DNA from: Lanius collurio
Lineage: Eukaryota > Chordata > Aves > Passeriformes > Laniidae
Direction of reading: 5' to 3'
Assembly: GCA_020086605.1 (NCBI GenBank)
Contig: JACBWW010000018.1
Coordinates: forward strand, 16,441,714 to 16,505,713
DNA length: 64,000 nucleotides
Position 1 is the first letter of the stretch; every line of letters begins with the position of its first letter. This document shows, one piece after another, positions 11,027-23,307 of the stretch. The translations under genes were made by a program, and so were the position numbers. The notes under the pieces were generated by a model. The model was not told the origin of the DNA, searched no databases, and worked only from the letters and a program-made list of their open reading frames with translations.

Positions 11027-14000
11027 CTAGCGTGGAATGGCACAAACCCTGTAGGGGTGGGGCTGCAGTGTGCCCCCCAGAATGGGCTCAGTGTTGACCT
11101 TGCTCACTCCCTCGGGCAGCCGGAAGGTGAACGCCCGCAGCAGGTTGGCAAAGAAAATGAAGAGCTCGGTCCTGGCTAAGTGCTCCCCCAAACACACACG
11201 GTGCCCTGCAGAGGGAAGAGGGGAAGGACAGTGAGTAAATAACCCTGACCCAACAGCAACTGTATTCATCCTCACACAGTGCTAAGGTATTTTTGCCAAG
11301 TCCAGGATTTCTGTAGGACTGAATGCAATCAATGACACAAAGTTTCATGTAATTCTTCCTTTGAAGAATTTTATCTGCAGCTGTAGATAACTGTGTACCC
11401 CTTCTGCTCCCTCCAATTACCTCAAAAGCCTCATCTTCATTTGGCTGACAACTTTAGAGGATTTAATGTAAATGAAGAATAAGGACCTGCTTTTCCTGGG
11501 AGGTGTCATGTTCTGGTGTTGAATGCATAAATAATCAAGAGGGCTGTTTGAAAGTGCTTTCCATATATATGTCTGGTATGAAATGAGTGCCTGAAATCAA
11601 ATAGCCACAATCATTAAGAGAGAATTTCTTTCCAAAATAAGGCACATTAGATGTTTGTCAGGACACCTCTGATTTTCCATGTTATTATTCGTTCAGTAGA
11701 ATTCACGTAACTGAAAGTAATCATGTTGATTTAAGCATTGTTTTCCACAGGAAACTTTAGAATAGACAACCAATAGGTTTTTAATAGACATCTTCATTCT
11801 ACAGTCCCAATCCAAACTGCTGATGTTTGTGCTGTAGCCCACTTACCTATTGAGAATGGTAAGAATGCTTCTTGGGCCACAAAGTTTCCATCCTTATCCA
11901 AGAAATGACCAGGGTTGAACTGTCGAGGTGTTTCCCACTGCTCTGGGTCATACAAAGATGAAGCAATATTTGGAAGAACTATGGTGCCCTGAAAGGAAAA
12001 AAAACATTTATTTTGTTCCTTGTTCACATTCAGATCGTGACCTAAAGGCATCGAGCCCCCTTCTGTTGAGGAGAATACCTTGGCACAAACAGATTTTAAT
12101 CCACACCTTGCTCTGCTGATACAGGAAAGGTGTGTAGCAACTGGAAAACTGTCTTACCTTTTTGAGGGGAAAGCCAAGCAAGGTTGTGTTCCTCACACAC
12201 ACCCTGGGCATGCCAACTGAGATAATGTTGCTGAAGCGTTGGATCTCATGGACCACAGCATTTGTGTAGGGCAGTTCTCTCCGATCCTCATAGCAGATTA
12301 GCTTGGAGGGACCCAGAACAGCATCCAGCTCCTTCTGCACTTTCTCTGTGGAAAATATTCACTGTTTCAGTCAGAAAAACTTACCAAGTATTTTCAATAA
12401 TTTCATTTTTGAAGACATTTCCCATTTAGAACTATGAGAACAACACCATAATTAGTATAGAAATGTAAGTAGCTTTTTATAAAGAAAATTAAAGTAGAGG
12501 GATGTTCCAACAATTTAAACATATGAGAATTCTGCTTCTGGGTCAGAAGTTATTTGATCATAGATTAAGAAAAGACATTTGTTGCTCAAAAATTTAAAAC
12601 TAAGTGTTACCTTACTACCACAAATCCAAGAGATAACAGTCTGGGTTTTCTTTTGCCTAGGTGCCTCAAACACCTACAGCCAGTTATAACATTAGGCTCA
12701 AAGCTCCTTGAAATTTATGCCAAGTGAGTCTCAGCCTTAAAAGTCTAATTCCTGTTAAAAGGAAATGGTTCTTACATAGGGCATCTGTTAAGTGAAGCCA
12801 TGCCAAGTAGAACAAGGTCCAAATACTATTTTAAAAAATGGATCTACTGCTTGGCATCTGCCTTTTAATCAAGAACAGCATGTTTTAAATTGCTTATTGC
12901 ACAGGAGCCTTGGGAGCATTAACAAAAAACCCCCTTTGATTTATAAACTTTAAGAGAGGCAGTACACATCTAATAAAAATACCTCAGATTTTAATAAAGG
13001 ATCCTGTGTTTTTCCAGGCCTTTTTAAGCAACAGTAAGATGCAGGGAAGTTCATTCTGCATTGATCAGTCTGTGCCAATTCACGTCAAGCCTGCCCTGTG
13101 ACTGCCAGCAGTCCTTCATTAAACTAACAACAGAGATTTAAACACCTTACAAAATTGAAAATTTATATTCAGAAATATTTTTAAGTAAAATTCTTTCTAT
13201 GAAGAACTGTCTTGCAGAAGCACATGACTATTTGAGAATCCGGGTAATTTGAGGTAATCAGTCATTGCATTAGATAAACACACATTTCTATTCCCAATTC
13301 TGTGATAAGGGAAAAGGCCAAACTTCTCTTTATGGTACAGAGAGGAACATTGTCACTGGCTGTAAACACAGGCAAAGTATGAATGGGTTCCAAAAGAAAC
13401 CACCAATTAATTAAATGAGGTCAGATATAGTGGTGTCAGCTCCTTCTGAGAGCCCTGATGTAATATATTACTCAAGAGGCCCAGGAAGGATCACTCTGCA
13501 CATTCTCTGCTTTCCCAAATATGTCCAAGGCATCATATTTAGCTAAATAAAACTATATAGGTGAGTCAGTGCTTTCATAACCTTAATTAGACTAAGTGAT
13601 AACAAAACATGTGATAAAATGAGATTAAGCAGAATTTCTTGTCTGACAGCTAAAAGTTCAGCAGTATTTTCTTATTTTCATCTTTCTCCTCCATTTAAAA
13701 TCCTGTTCTCCTCTTGATATTTGCATGTATTCTGCAACCTAACAGTGATATTTCTGTTATCCATCATTAAACATCCTTCTTCCTTTGGTTTTTATTCAGT
13801 GCTTTATGAAAGGGATTGGTGGTTGTTTAAAAACTAGACTTAAAACCAAACTTCTTAAATACACATAGGTGTAACAGAAGAGCCATCTCTTTCCTCTCCT
13901 GACTGGAATAATTTCTGGGACAAGAAACTCAAATACATCACAGACTTAATTTAATCCCTGGATCTACTGATGCTGCCTAGGGCAGACCTACAAGTACAAA

Positions 14001-17000
14001 AAGGTACATGTGCTGCTAGGTATGTATCAGTATCTAAAAATAATCTCTGATCTATGAAAATGTTATGACTTGGTTTTTCTGTTGCATGAGAGATATTTGT
14101 GATGGGTTTCTCTATTCACCTTGGATGTCTGGATTTGCCACCATATAGAGCAGGCCCCAGTTCAAAGTAGTGCTTGATGTCTCTGATCCACCCAAGAAAA
14201 GGTCATTTATAGAATAAACCATATTGTCTTCATTGTATGTTGACTTGGGTTCATCTTTGGACTGCAAATGATATGAAAAGTTAGAGGCCTATACAGGAAA
14301 GTTAGAAAAACCAGAATTGGACTAAATGTGATTTTGTAACTGGTTCCAAGCTGCAGTGTCTTCTCCTTATAGGACAGTACAGAAAGACTGCTGAGGAATG
14401 TTAGACACCACAATGACTATCAACACAAAAAATAACATTTCACAAACAGACAAGTTATGTGTAGTCCACTCTTAATCATGAAGCTAAATCACATGTTCAA
14501 TCACATCTGAAAAAAAAAAAAAAGGGATTACTAGCTTAATGTGCAAATAGTGGTTAATTCAGAATGTTTCATAAGTAAATCTTCCTATAAAGATTTGTAC
14601 CAGTGTGTCATTCTTCATGTCTCAAGTCATAGTCCACAACTCAGTTGTTCTACCAAGCAATACAATGATCAGGCAGTGAACACTGGGCTGTGTAAAGTTC
14701 TTAACCTGTGGCATTCAGGTTTCTTCTACACAGCAAGGGCACAATGAATTATGTGCAGCTGTCTGGGATTTTACAGTTTTCAATTAGGGGTGTGAGGATG
14801 TCTATGTATACACTGAAATTATAAAAGAACACGGTTATGGTTTGGGGGAATTCATTGTGTATATTTAGGGAGGCTGTGCTCAGGATTGTTGAACCTTTCT
14901 CTTGCCAGTGGAGCAATTGAAAAGCAGGAGGCATGTTTCTCCCTGCTGTAATATCATCTAATCTTTTTTTTATTGCCCCTGTTCATCTATTACAGACAGT
15001 TCAATTTTTTTAATAAACAAACTTGGATGATTTCTACCTAGCAGATTCCCAGAAGAGCTCACTGAAACAATTTCTGATATACTGATGTTCAAGTCTCATA
15101 AATCCTAGAATAGCAATGAAAAGCTTTAGAAGCAGCCAAATGGTTTGGAAGACCAGGTGTGTTACTGTGCAGGTATAAAAAAAAAAGTAATACAGGAGGA
15201 TCCAAGAAGCTAGAAGCCATTTAGGCTGACATCCACACCAGACATAAGAATTTAGCAGCTGATGTGGGAATTGATCAATAAAGAATTATCAGGGAGAGAT
15301 AGGTGAGTGCCTGAAGCCCAACAGGTTGTGGCCACTTCTGTTGCTGCTACCAGCACATGACAGTGGTGAAGGGGACACTGGCTGTGCCTGCAGGACAGCA
15401 CTGCCACCAGGAGCAATAGTCACTGCCCCATTCTCCAGGACCTTTGGCTTTCTGGGCCTTGCCATCCCCAAATCACACCAGTCCCATCTTGCCACTTCCT
15501 CTCCTTTTTCCTTTTTCTTCCTGTCACCAAGTAGAACAGGAAGAGGCAAATATCTTGTTGCATTGGAAGAGAGGAGAAAGGAAAAGTGATTAAGTGGAGG
15601 TAGGACTCACAGAGGGGAGGGGCAGCTGCTAGTCCACGGATCAGGGCTGTGATCCAATTGCCAAGAGATTTATACAAAGTGATCTTGGTATGGTCTAGAA
15701 AAGGGAGAGATCCTGTGCATGGCTCCTTACAGCCCCACCTACGTCTACTATGTCTTCCTGACAAAAATGCCTTTATTTGTCCTAGTTCCTTTGTCTGCTT
15801 GAAACTTCACTGACCCTGGCACTTTCTTCTTCTCCAGCTTTGTCAGAAAAACTGCTGACTCCTAGATTATTTCTCTATAAAATGTTCTCAAAATCCAAAT
15901 ATCCTCTTGCAAGTTCTCTTGGCAAACTTTTACCAGCCAAATATCCAGAACAATCTGCTCTGTCCTCCAAAGGTCTTTCTTGTTCTCTTGCTGTTCATTT
16001 AGTAATTCAGTATTCTTTCCTGGAGACCTTCAATCATTTTGCAACTTGCGCCAACGAAAAAAAAAAAATGCAGTGTATTAACCTGCCCTTTAGTGAAAGG
16101 ATTGCAGGGTGCTGTGACATATCAATGATCAGGAAGCATTTAGGAAGGGCCTGGTCATTGGGTTCACATTACGATGTCTAGAAAGGTAAGAGACTGTGAT
16201 GATTTCAAGTGGTTGGGTTGATTCAACAGTCCATGTTGACCTTTTCCCCCATGAATGTATGATTGGGCAGAACAAACTTACTTTTTCAATGTGATCCAGG
16301 TAGAAGTCAATGAAATCCTGCAGTTCCTCTGGTATCCCACGCTCTGTGTGCATTCGGATCTCTCTCTGTGTAAAGTTGCTCAGGACATCATAACAAGCCA
16401 ATGCCTTCTTATGAGGCCCAGGGAGGTGGCTCATCAGCCAGGGGAAGATTTCATAGAGCTGTGGGAGTGACACACAAGAGGAACTGCAAAGTCTCTATCG
16501 TAAGAAAATGCACTAGGAAGGCCTACTACAAAGAGAGGTAATATTCATGTTAGCTGGGAATTAGGACCTCATTAATAAAATATGCTGACAAAGACTGCAC
16601 TTAGGCTTTCAAGCTGTGAAAAGTAAATTGTACAATTTCTAGTTTTGATAGTAAGATTCAGAGTTCTACAGGCTCTCAGCTCAGTCACAAGCCAAATTAG
16701 AATTATTTTAACTACAATGAACGGTATTCAGCTATGTAGTTATTCATGTCTTCAATTGCTATTAACTGCATTCAGGCATTTTAAAAGTGAGCTCCTGCCC
16801 TCCAGTGGAGAATACTGGGAGGGGCGAGGCAAAAATTGGAAAATCCTCAGCAGCATGCCAAGAAATCCAAAGCTGGCTCCCAGTGGCTGCTTTACAGGCT
16901 AGGTAACCCCCAAAGTACTCTCTACCAATCGAGCTCTCAATGTTCCTCCATAAAATTTCAAATATCTGAAATCCAGAAAAGCTAAGGAACAGCTACCTAA

Positions 17001-20000
17001 CAATTTTGAGTACTTCCCTCTAGAAAGAAAGAAAGGGTTTTCTGACACAACCAGATTATTTTTCTTCGTCTGTCTTACCATTTGGGGAAATCTGACATGA
17101 GAAATAGCTTATTTCTACCTATTCTGATAGCTAGAAAGTCAATTCTGGTTTCCAGCCTACATTTATGCCTGGGTAATTTGTATATTCTTGTATCTGCTAA
17201 TATAATGTTCTCTTAATAGTTCTTTCCTGCTCAAAATATACTTCCATTGTTTATTTATCAGCAAAATTGTTATCCTTTCTCAGCCTTCATTTTTCTGAGT
17301 TCTCTTAATCACATCACAGAAAGAACATTCACTGGAGGGTGGTTGAATTAGATAGACTATACTTGTGTCTTCTTGGGAAATCAGTTCTTATTGATAGACA
17401 TCCAATTATCAATTAATGATTACCTTATCACAAAAAAAAAGTGCTAGTCCAGCTCTTGGTAAAGTCACATAGAACTTCATATCCTTTTCAGTTAGTTCCA
17501 TCTCTGGTAATTTTTTACTTGCAAAATGTGTTCAGAAGCCGTAGATACAACTGTGGTCTGACTAATCACACAAAGCTGCCTGGATTACAGGCATTCCTAC
17601 TCCCAAATGTCTGCTCTCTCCAGCTACTCTGGCACTCCAACTGTAATTGGAATTTAGCTGTCAGGATTCGAGTCAGGAACTGAGTCCATCCATCTTCCTG
17701 GGTACCAGGCGTGCTAAAATTCCTCCTCCATTCTGGAGAGGCCCAATCACAGTGTCCCCCTGTTCTGTGCCTGACAGCATGAGATCCAGGTAAGAAATGG
17801 GGATGCAGCAATATACACTTTTTGCATATTACTGAGTACTCTTTGCATCTGGGAGGGGGGGAGACAGTGGCCATCGCCATCCCTCTGGAATGGTTTGCAC
17901 CCCTGCTCTTATTTCCCAATAGTATCTTATTCACTGGACTAAATCAAATCAAAGCCAGGATAGGAAACAGAAGAAAATGAGGTGTGTTCTCTGTCCTAAA
18001 AGCAGGTCTCACCTGCCACCATTACACCCACCTTACCAGGACCACAGCTAAACTAAGCAAAAGGGAACCCAACCATAACTCAGTGAGAAGAATGCTCCAT
18101 GGGATGTGGGAAGAAATCTGTATTCCAGGGATTGCTTATGTATTCTACATTAAAAAGTTACTCAGAAGATGTATGGGACAACTTCAGCAGTGGAACCAGA
18201 ACCAGAACTCCCAGGAAATATTTAATTACTTCTGTGCAAAGCAGGCCTCTAGTGTCAGATGGATCCTTGACTCCCAGATAGCTTGATTGGCAAGCTTGCA
18301 GTTATATTTGCTATCTTAGCATTTCCTGCCTTCTGCTGCCCGTGTCTGGAGCTGCTCCTCACTCAGGGTGAAGGAGTGGAATTTCTCTGGGAAGTCTTCA
18401 AGTCTGTCTTACAGAAGAAATGGAGATAAGTAGCCACAGGCAAAACACTTTGGTATTTGACTCAATCCTCTCTCTGTTGACTGTGTATAGAACAGTGTCT
18501 AAACCTGGCACGTGAATCACACATTCAGAACTGATATTTAATATTTAGGAATCATGATATCCAGTGCAGGAACCTGTGGTGCACACGAGTTGAGAAACCA
18601 AGTAACAAACATGACCCAGGAGAAGTCCATGAACCTGTGCCTTACTGCAAAGATTTAGGGGCAAACTACCACAGTACCCAAACACAGGACAATGAACACA
18701 AATGCCCGAGGCCAGTGTGTGGAGCTTCACTGTGACTCTTTAAGAGAGAGCACTGCCCAATAAAACTCTGTGGGGCATCCCACTCACCCATTCTAAAACT
18801 TTCACCTGACAGACAGCTCTTCAATCTGCATTTCTCACTCTCTGTCTTATTCAGAAAAAAATGCGCAGGTCATTCACTTACATGATGAATAAAGCTGCCC
18901 CCAAATTTGAAGAGATATTCTGTAGCTTTAATCAGCTCGTGAAAGGTCTCATCCTCTCTGGAGAAACGATGTCCAAACACGACAGCACAAATTACATTTG
19001 AGACAGAATGGACCAGAGGGAAAGAAGGATCCACAGGTTTCCCTGCAACCACAATAATAAATGTCACTGTTAATGTCTCCTGTTTTAGTGAGATCAGAGA
19101 AAGTTCTAGGTTATCCACAGAACTTTCAAGAAAGCATTGCATTTCACAGAGAAGCAGCAATATTCTTTCAAAATTGTGGTATCAAACTGATTCCTCACAA
19201 CCACGTTGCAATCTCATAAGCCCAGCAATGTGTGGCACCCTAAAGAAATTCCAGATGTGTAAAATATTGCATCATATAATAGAGCAAATTTAGATGTAAG
19301 GGAAAAAATTCTGTGCAAATTTGTTTTCTGGTAAAATCAAAATATATCTCAAACATGGGAATGACTGAGAACACTATGGACAAAGGGAAGCTGAGGGCAG
19401 AAGAGCAAGAAGAGAGGCAGCTTTATTCAGCAAGGACACAGAGGCATCCAAGGCTACTCTGTTTTGTCTGACCTTGCTGGAGATGTACAACTTCCAGTAA
19501 GATAAAATGTTGTAAATGCCTTTCAACCAATTGTGTCAACAATATAATAACTAGTTTTAAAGCAGTTATTTGAAACCTAATCCCAAGAAAACTATTTTGT
19601 GACTTTGGAATATATGACCATAAAAAAACTCTATTTGTGTATGTATTGATGCAACTGCCCAACAGCCAAGGCACAATTCTGATTAGCAACTTACTATTCT
19701 GGGCTTTTTTCCCTGCACACATGGTCACATCTCAGTCTCTCCTAGCTCTTAAACCACAGGATTGGGCTCAATCTAATCTAATGATTGAACAATTTTTAGT
19801 TGATACAATGCTAACCACAGCATGGCCTGATTTATTGTCCCTTTGCATAATGAATGGGAAATCCAACTCATATGATCCTAACTAGGTTGATCATGGCAGA
19901 ATCTTGTAATGAAGACAAGATTCTAGTCAGTGTTTTACAGAGTGTGTGCAAATGGCATTACAGGACTTAATTAATCAGCACTGATTTTGTCTCTTTATGC

Positions 20001-23000
20001 CCCAGCACCATATAGGAGCCAAAAACATGCCCTTGAGGCAAAAGGCAACATCATCCTGGGCTGCATTAGGAGATGAATTGCTTGAAGGCCAAGAAATGTG
20101 ATCCTTCCCCTCTGATCAGCACTGACAAGGCCCAGCTGAAGTGCTGATTCCAGTTCTGGACTCCCCAGTATGAGAGACATCAGCATATTAGAACAAGCAA
20201 AGGGCCACAAGGACAATTGAGGAATTGAAGTATCTGACATAAGAGAGGCTGAGAGAGATGGACTAATTAGTCTGGAGAAGGGAAGGCTTAGGGAGATATC
20301 TAAATATGTATAAATACCTGGTGGAGAGGTATAAAGAACATGGAACCAGACTTTTCTCAGTGGTATCAGGAGAGGCAACAGGAAAAAATGTAAATGCATT
20401 AAATTCTGTGTAAACACAAGAAACATTTTTACTAGAGGGCACACTGAACAGTGGAACTGGTTACCCAGAGAGGTATTGAAGTCTCCATTGCTGCAGATGT
20501 TTACAACTCAGCCCTAAGAAACCTGCTCAGATCAGGCCTTCTTTGAGTAGGGGTTAGGCTAGACCATCTTCAGAGATCCATTTCCACCTAGGGGGTTCTA
20601 TGATGTAAATAATATATAAGCTACAGTTTTTCTTCTCAATTTTAGTAGTTTTGTAAAAACTCTAAGCAAGAATAGTCTCCTTGAAAACACAAGAGGGACT
20701 GGGGGCTTTGCATTTTCAGTCCATTACACATAGATGTTGTAAGACCTTGCACACTCTCTTGCGCCCTAAGTTTCAGAGGACAGAGAAGTTCATGCACTAA
20801 AGACATCAGACTAATGACAGAAATATACTGATATTTATTGCAGAGATACCTTTCATACTTGCAAAGAAGTCTACCAGGTAGTGGGCTTCCTCTTGAACTC
20901 GGTGCTCCAGACCTCTTTTGCCCAGACCAAGGTTGCGCAAAGTCCTCAGAGCAAACCTTCTCTGCTGTTTCCAGGTGTGACCAGTTGCCAACATAATTCC
21001 TGCATCCATTAAAGGAAGAGCTCTTTATCATGCTAATATTAATCGTAGACAAAGACTACTTTAAAGGATTTACTAAGCCACAGAAAGTAATTATACTCTT
21101 GCCGTTGCCTGTGAACACAAAGGCACCGAGGAACAGCTGTGACCTGTAATCGTGTTGGCAGGGCTGAAATGGGCAAGCTCAGCTGGGTAATGACTTGCAG
21201 GATTAAGTTTAATCCCAGACAACTAGATATCTCAGGATATCTCAGATGCTTCTCTAGATGCTCTTTGCAGTGCTTGTCTCACACTCCGCTATACCCAAAG
21301 CTCACATGAATCAGGGTAAGGATTCTCATGAAGGGAAAAGGGGAAAGAGTCCACAGTCACTGTCCACAGTCAGGGAGAAAAGTTCCTGTCTGTAGGGCAG
21401 AAAAGTTCAGTACTCAGGCTTTGTGACAGGCTTTGGGAATTTCTAGTGTGGTTGGTGGTATGAAACCTACAGCAAGACTGAAACAGAAGCACACCAAACT
21501 TCTAGGTGCAACTGTGCCAGCAGGAAGATATTCTCAAAAGGAAGGGAATGGGAAGATCCCCCTGTCAAGCTCACTCTTCAGTGGAAAATGTCATAGTAGG
21601 AGACAGCTTGTCCAGGATGAGGATTTGGGTTGTTTCCTGCTTTTCCTTCATTTCTCTGTGGCACAACTTACCACTGCCTCATCTCATCACCTCTGAATCT
21701 ACCCCAGTGAATATTCCACAGAAGGTGTTAGGAATCCTTTTCCTCTTGCTAGTATTTTCTTCCTGCTACTATCCAAAAGCTATTTTGCCTCTCTGTATCT
21801 TACAGTTCACCTGGCAGTCGTTCCTCACAGACAAACCCTGTCTCTGTGTTACCTCTGAAAGAGGTCACAAGCTACAAAAGAGCTGCAATTTGTCAATATG
21901 ACACTTCTGTGCACTATTTATGTTAGGAAATTCTCACCCTTTCCTTTGGCCATTGCTCTGAAGAAAGGAGACACCAGCCTCCCAGAAACATCTTCAGGGT
22001 GTGTGGTCATGCCATCCTTCACTGCTTGAAATCCATTCAGTACAACCACTGGGGCCCATCCAAACCATAAGGTGAATATGTTACCATGAATTTTTGCCAG
22101 CTGGAGATGGGAGAGAAGCCAGGAAAGCACAGATGAAATCCCACACACTGCAAGCAGAGGACGAACCTGTTTTTGCACTGATTACCAGACCAGCCCTAAG
22201 GTGGAGTGATGTTCTCCATCTTTCCCACCAGTCTGCAATTATCTCTGAGACAGCTGGAATATCTTTTTCAGCATTCACTGTTGGAAATACCTGTATTTCC
22301 AACATTCCAACACTCACTGTTGGAAATACCTGTATATTCCCACTTTTCAGAGACACAGGCTTATGCCAAGAAACATTATGTACCTTTTATTACTATATAT
22401 AAGCCAAGGCTCAGTTCACAATGATTCATGGATAAAGGGAATTTTTTATTTATTAATTTATCTCAAGAGGGTTTCTATCATTGGTACATGTAAAGTGGCA
22501 CAAAAGAACACAGAGCTGTGAGAGGAGTAACTGCCTTGTAGAGACTGGACCGGTTACCGTCTGTTTTTCCTCCCACCTGTTTTTAATCCTGCCCATATAA
22601 ACAAGCTCATGCACACAGAGTGCAAGGAAGTATCTGTTTACTGCTCAAGCTAGAGAGTGGCAGTGCTCAGAAAGCTACAAATCCATGCTGTGAAAGTAAT
22701 TTTTTTAATTATATTTTTTCCCTAACTCCAAATCTGATATATCATCCCTAAAGGTATTTAATCCTAAATTATATCAAATTTCACATCAAGTCATCAAATT
22801 TAGTGGCAAGGGGAGGTAGAAGGATATCAAGTTTCACATGAATATCAGTGAAAATCAGTGTTAAAAGGGGACAGGTTTAAACACCAGAATGATCTTCACA
22901 CATTCAGAAATTCCAATACCAGCTTTCTTAGCTTGGCAATCTACTTTACTGTGATATCTTTTTCTTATTTTGCCAACCAAACCAGCAGTTCTGAACCAAA

Positions 23001-23307
23001 CCAGGAGTGACATCGCAGTGGCCAGTTAACAGTTACAATGTAGTTTTGAGAGAGGATGTTTTCACATAGCAAACAACATGAGAAAGGAGAAATCACAAAG
23101 ACTTTTAGACAATTAGGAGTATCTGAAAATAAGTACCTTCATGAGAAGATCGCGATTAAACTGAAAGTTCAGCTGTATCAGTGTCCCAAGGATTGGGAGA
23201 GGGACTGGTCCAGGAGGAAACCGTCTCCGCACTCGCTGCAACTTTAAAAACTGCGTAATTAGAAGAAATGCAGCCACTGCTACAAGAGCTTCACTTATGG
23301 TCAACAT
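11027..23307 (-). CDS. CYP2J: Cytochrome P450 family 2, CYP2J-type (gene 1 of cluster), 9 exons, intact
   Basis: Microsomal haem-thiolate mono-oxygenase. The CYP2J family oxidises fatty acids and other lipophilic substrates with NADPH-P450 reductase at the ER membrane. Exons in transcript order: 23307-23137, 22100-21938, 20999-20850, 19042-18882, 16458-16282, 14261-14120, 12345-12158, 11988-11847, 11205-11027 (171, 163, 150, 161, 177, 142, 188, 142, 179 nt). Every intron is GT-AG, and the joined frame is open for 490 residues. Visible motifs: hydrophobic anchor at about residues 5-22, basic stop-transfer then PPGP at 31-34, WKQQR from W121, I-helix GGSETSS from 298, EIQR at 355-358, FNPGHF, and GHRVCLGE with haem Cys436. 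The start chosen is the MLTISE methionine, which aligns with gene 2; another in-frame ATG lies 12 codons upstream (see findings). It is first in the minus-strand trio, 3.4 kb from gene 2. No canonical AATAAA was seen within about 1 kb past the stop. A CR1 LINE lies in intron 3. The exact CYP2J number is not determinable here. Confidence 0.95.
20005..20606 (+). mobile_element. CR1 LINE 3' fragment in intron 3 of gene 1
   Basis: About 600 bp matches the well-known 3' part of the avian CR1 retrotransposon. Landmarks in order: GTGATCCTTCCCCTCTGATC, TTCCAGTTCTGGACTCCCCAG, a GGGCCAC segment, TTAGTCTGGAGAAG, TATAAATACCTGG, TTTTCTCAGTGGT, AACAGTGGAACTGGTTACCC, AGAGAGGT..GAGTCTCC, and a 3' end TTCTATGAT. 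Any reverse-transcriptase frame is broken; it is an old 5'-truncated insertion. It is sense to the plus strand, therefore antisense to gene 1. Confidence 0.93.
22277..22336. repeat. Short direct repeat in intron 1 of gene 1
   Basis: The segment CACTGTTGGAAATACCTGTAT occurs twice about 40 bp apart, with an extra TTCCAACA-type copy between. The first copy also forms an imperfect inverted repeat GGAAATAC..GTATTTCC. It looks like a local duplication with no recognised function. Confidence 0.7.

Noticed and set aside
17566..17934. 122-codon minus-strand open frame in intron 5 of gene 1
   Set aside because: It lies within an intron between intact exons, has no P450 similarity and could be old repeat sequence; not supportable as a gene.
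20642..21052. 136-codon minus-strand frame overlapping exon 3 of gene 1
   Set aside because: Wrong frame relative to the spliced P450 product; the true exon is 20999-20850.
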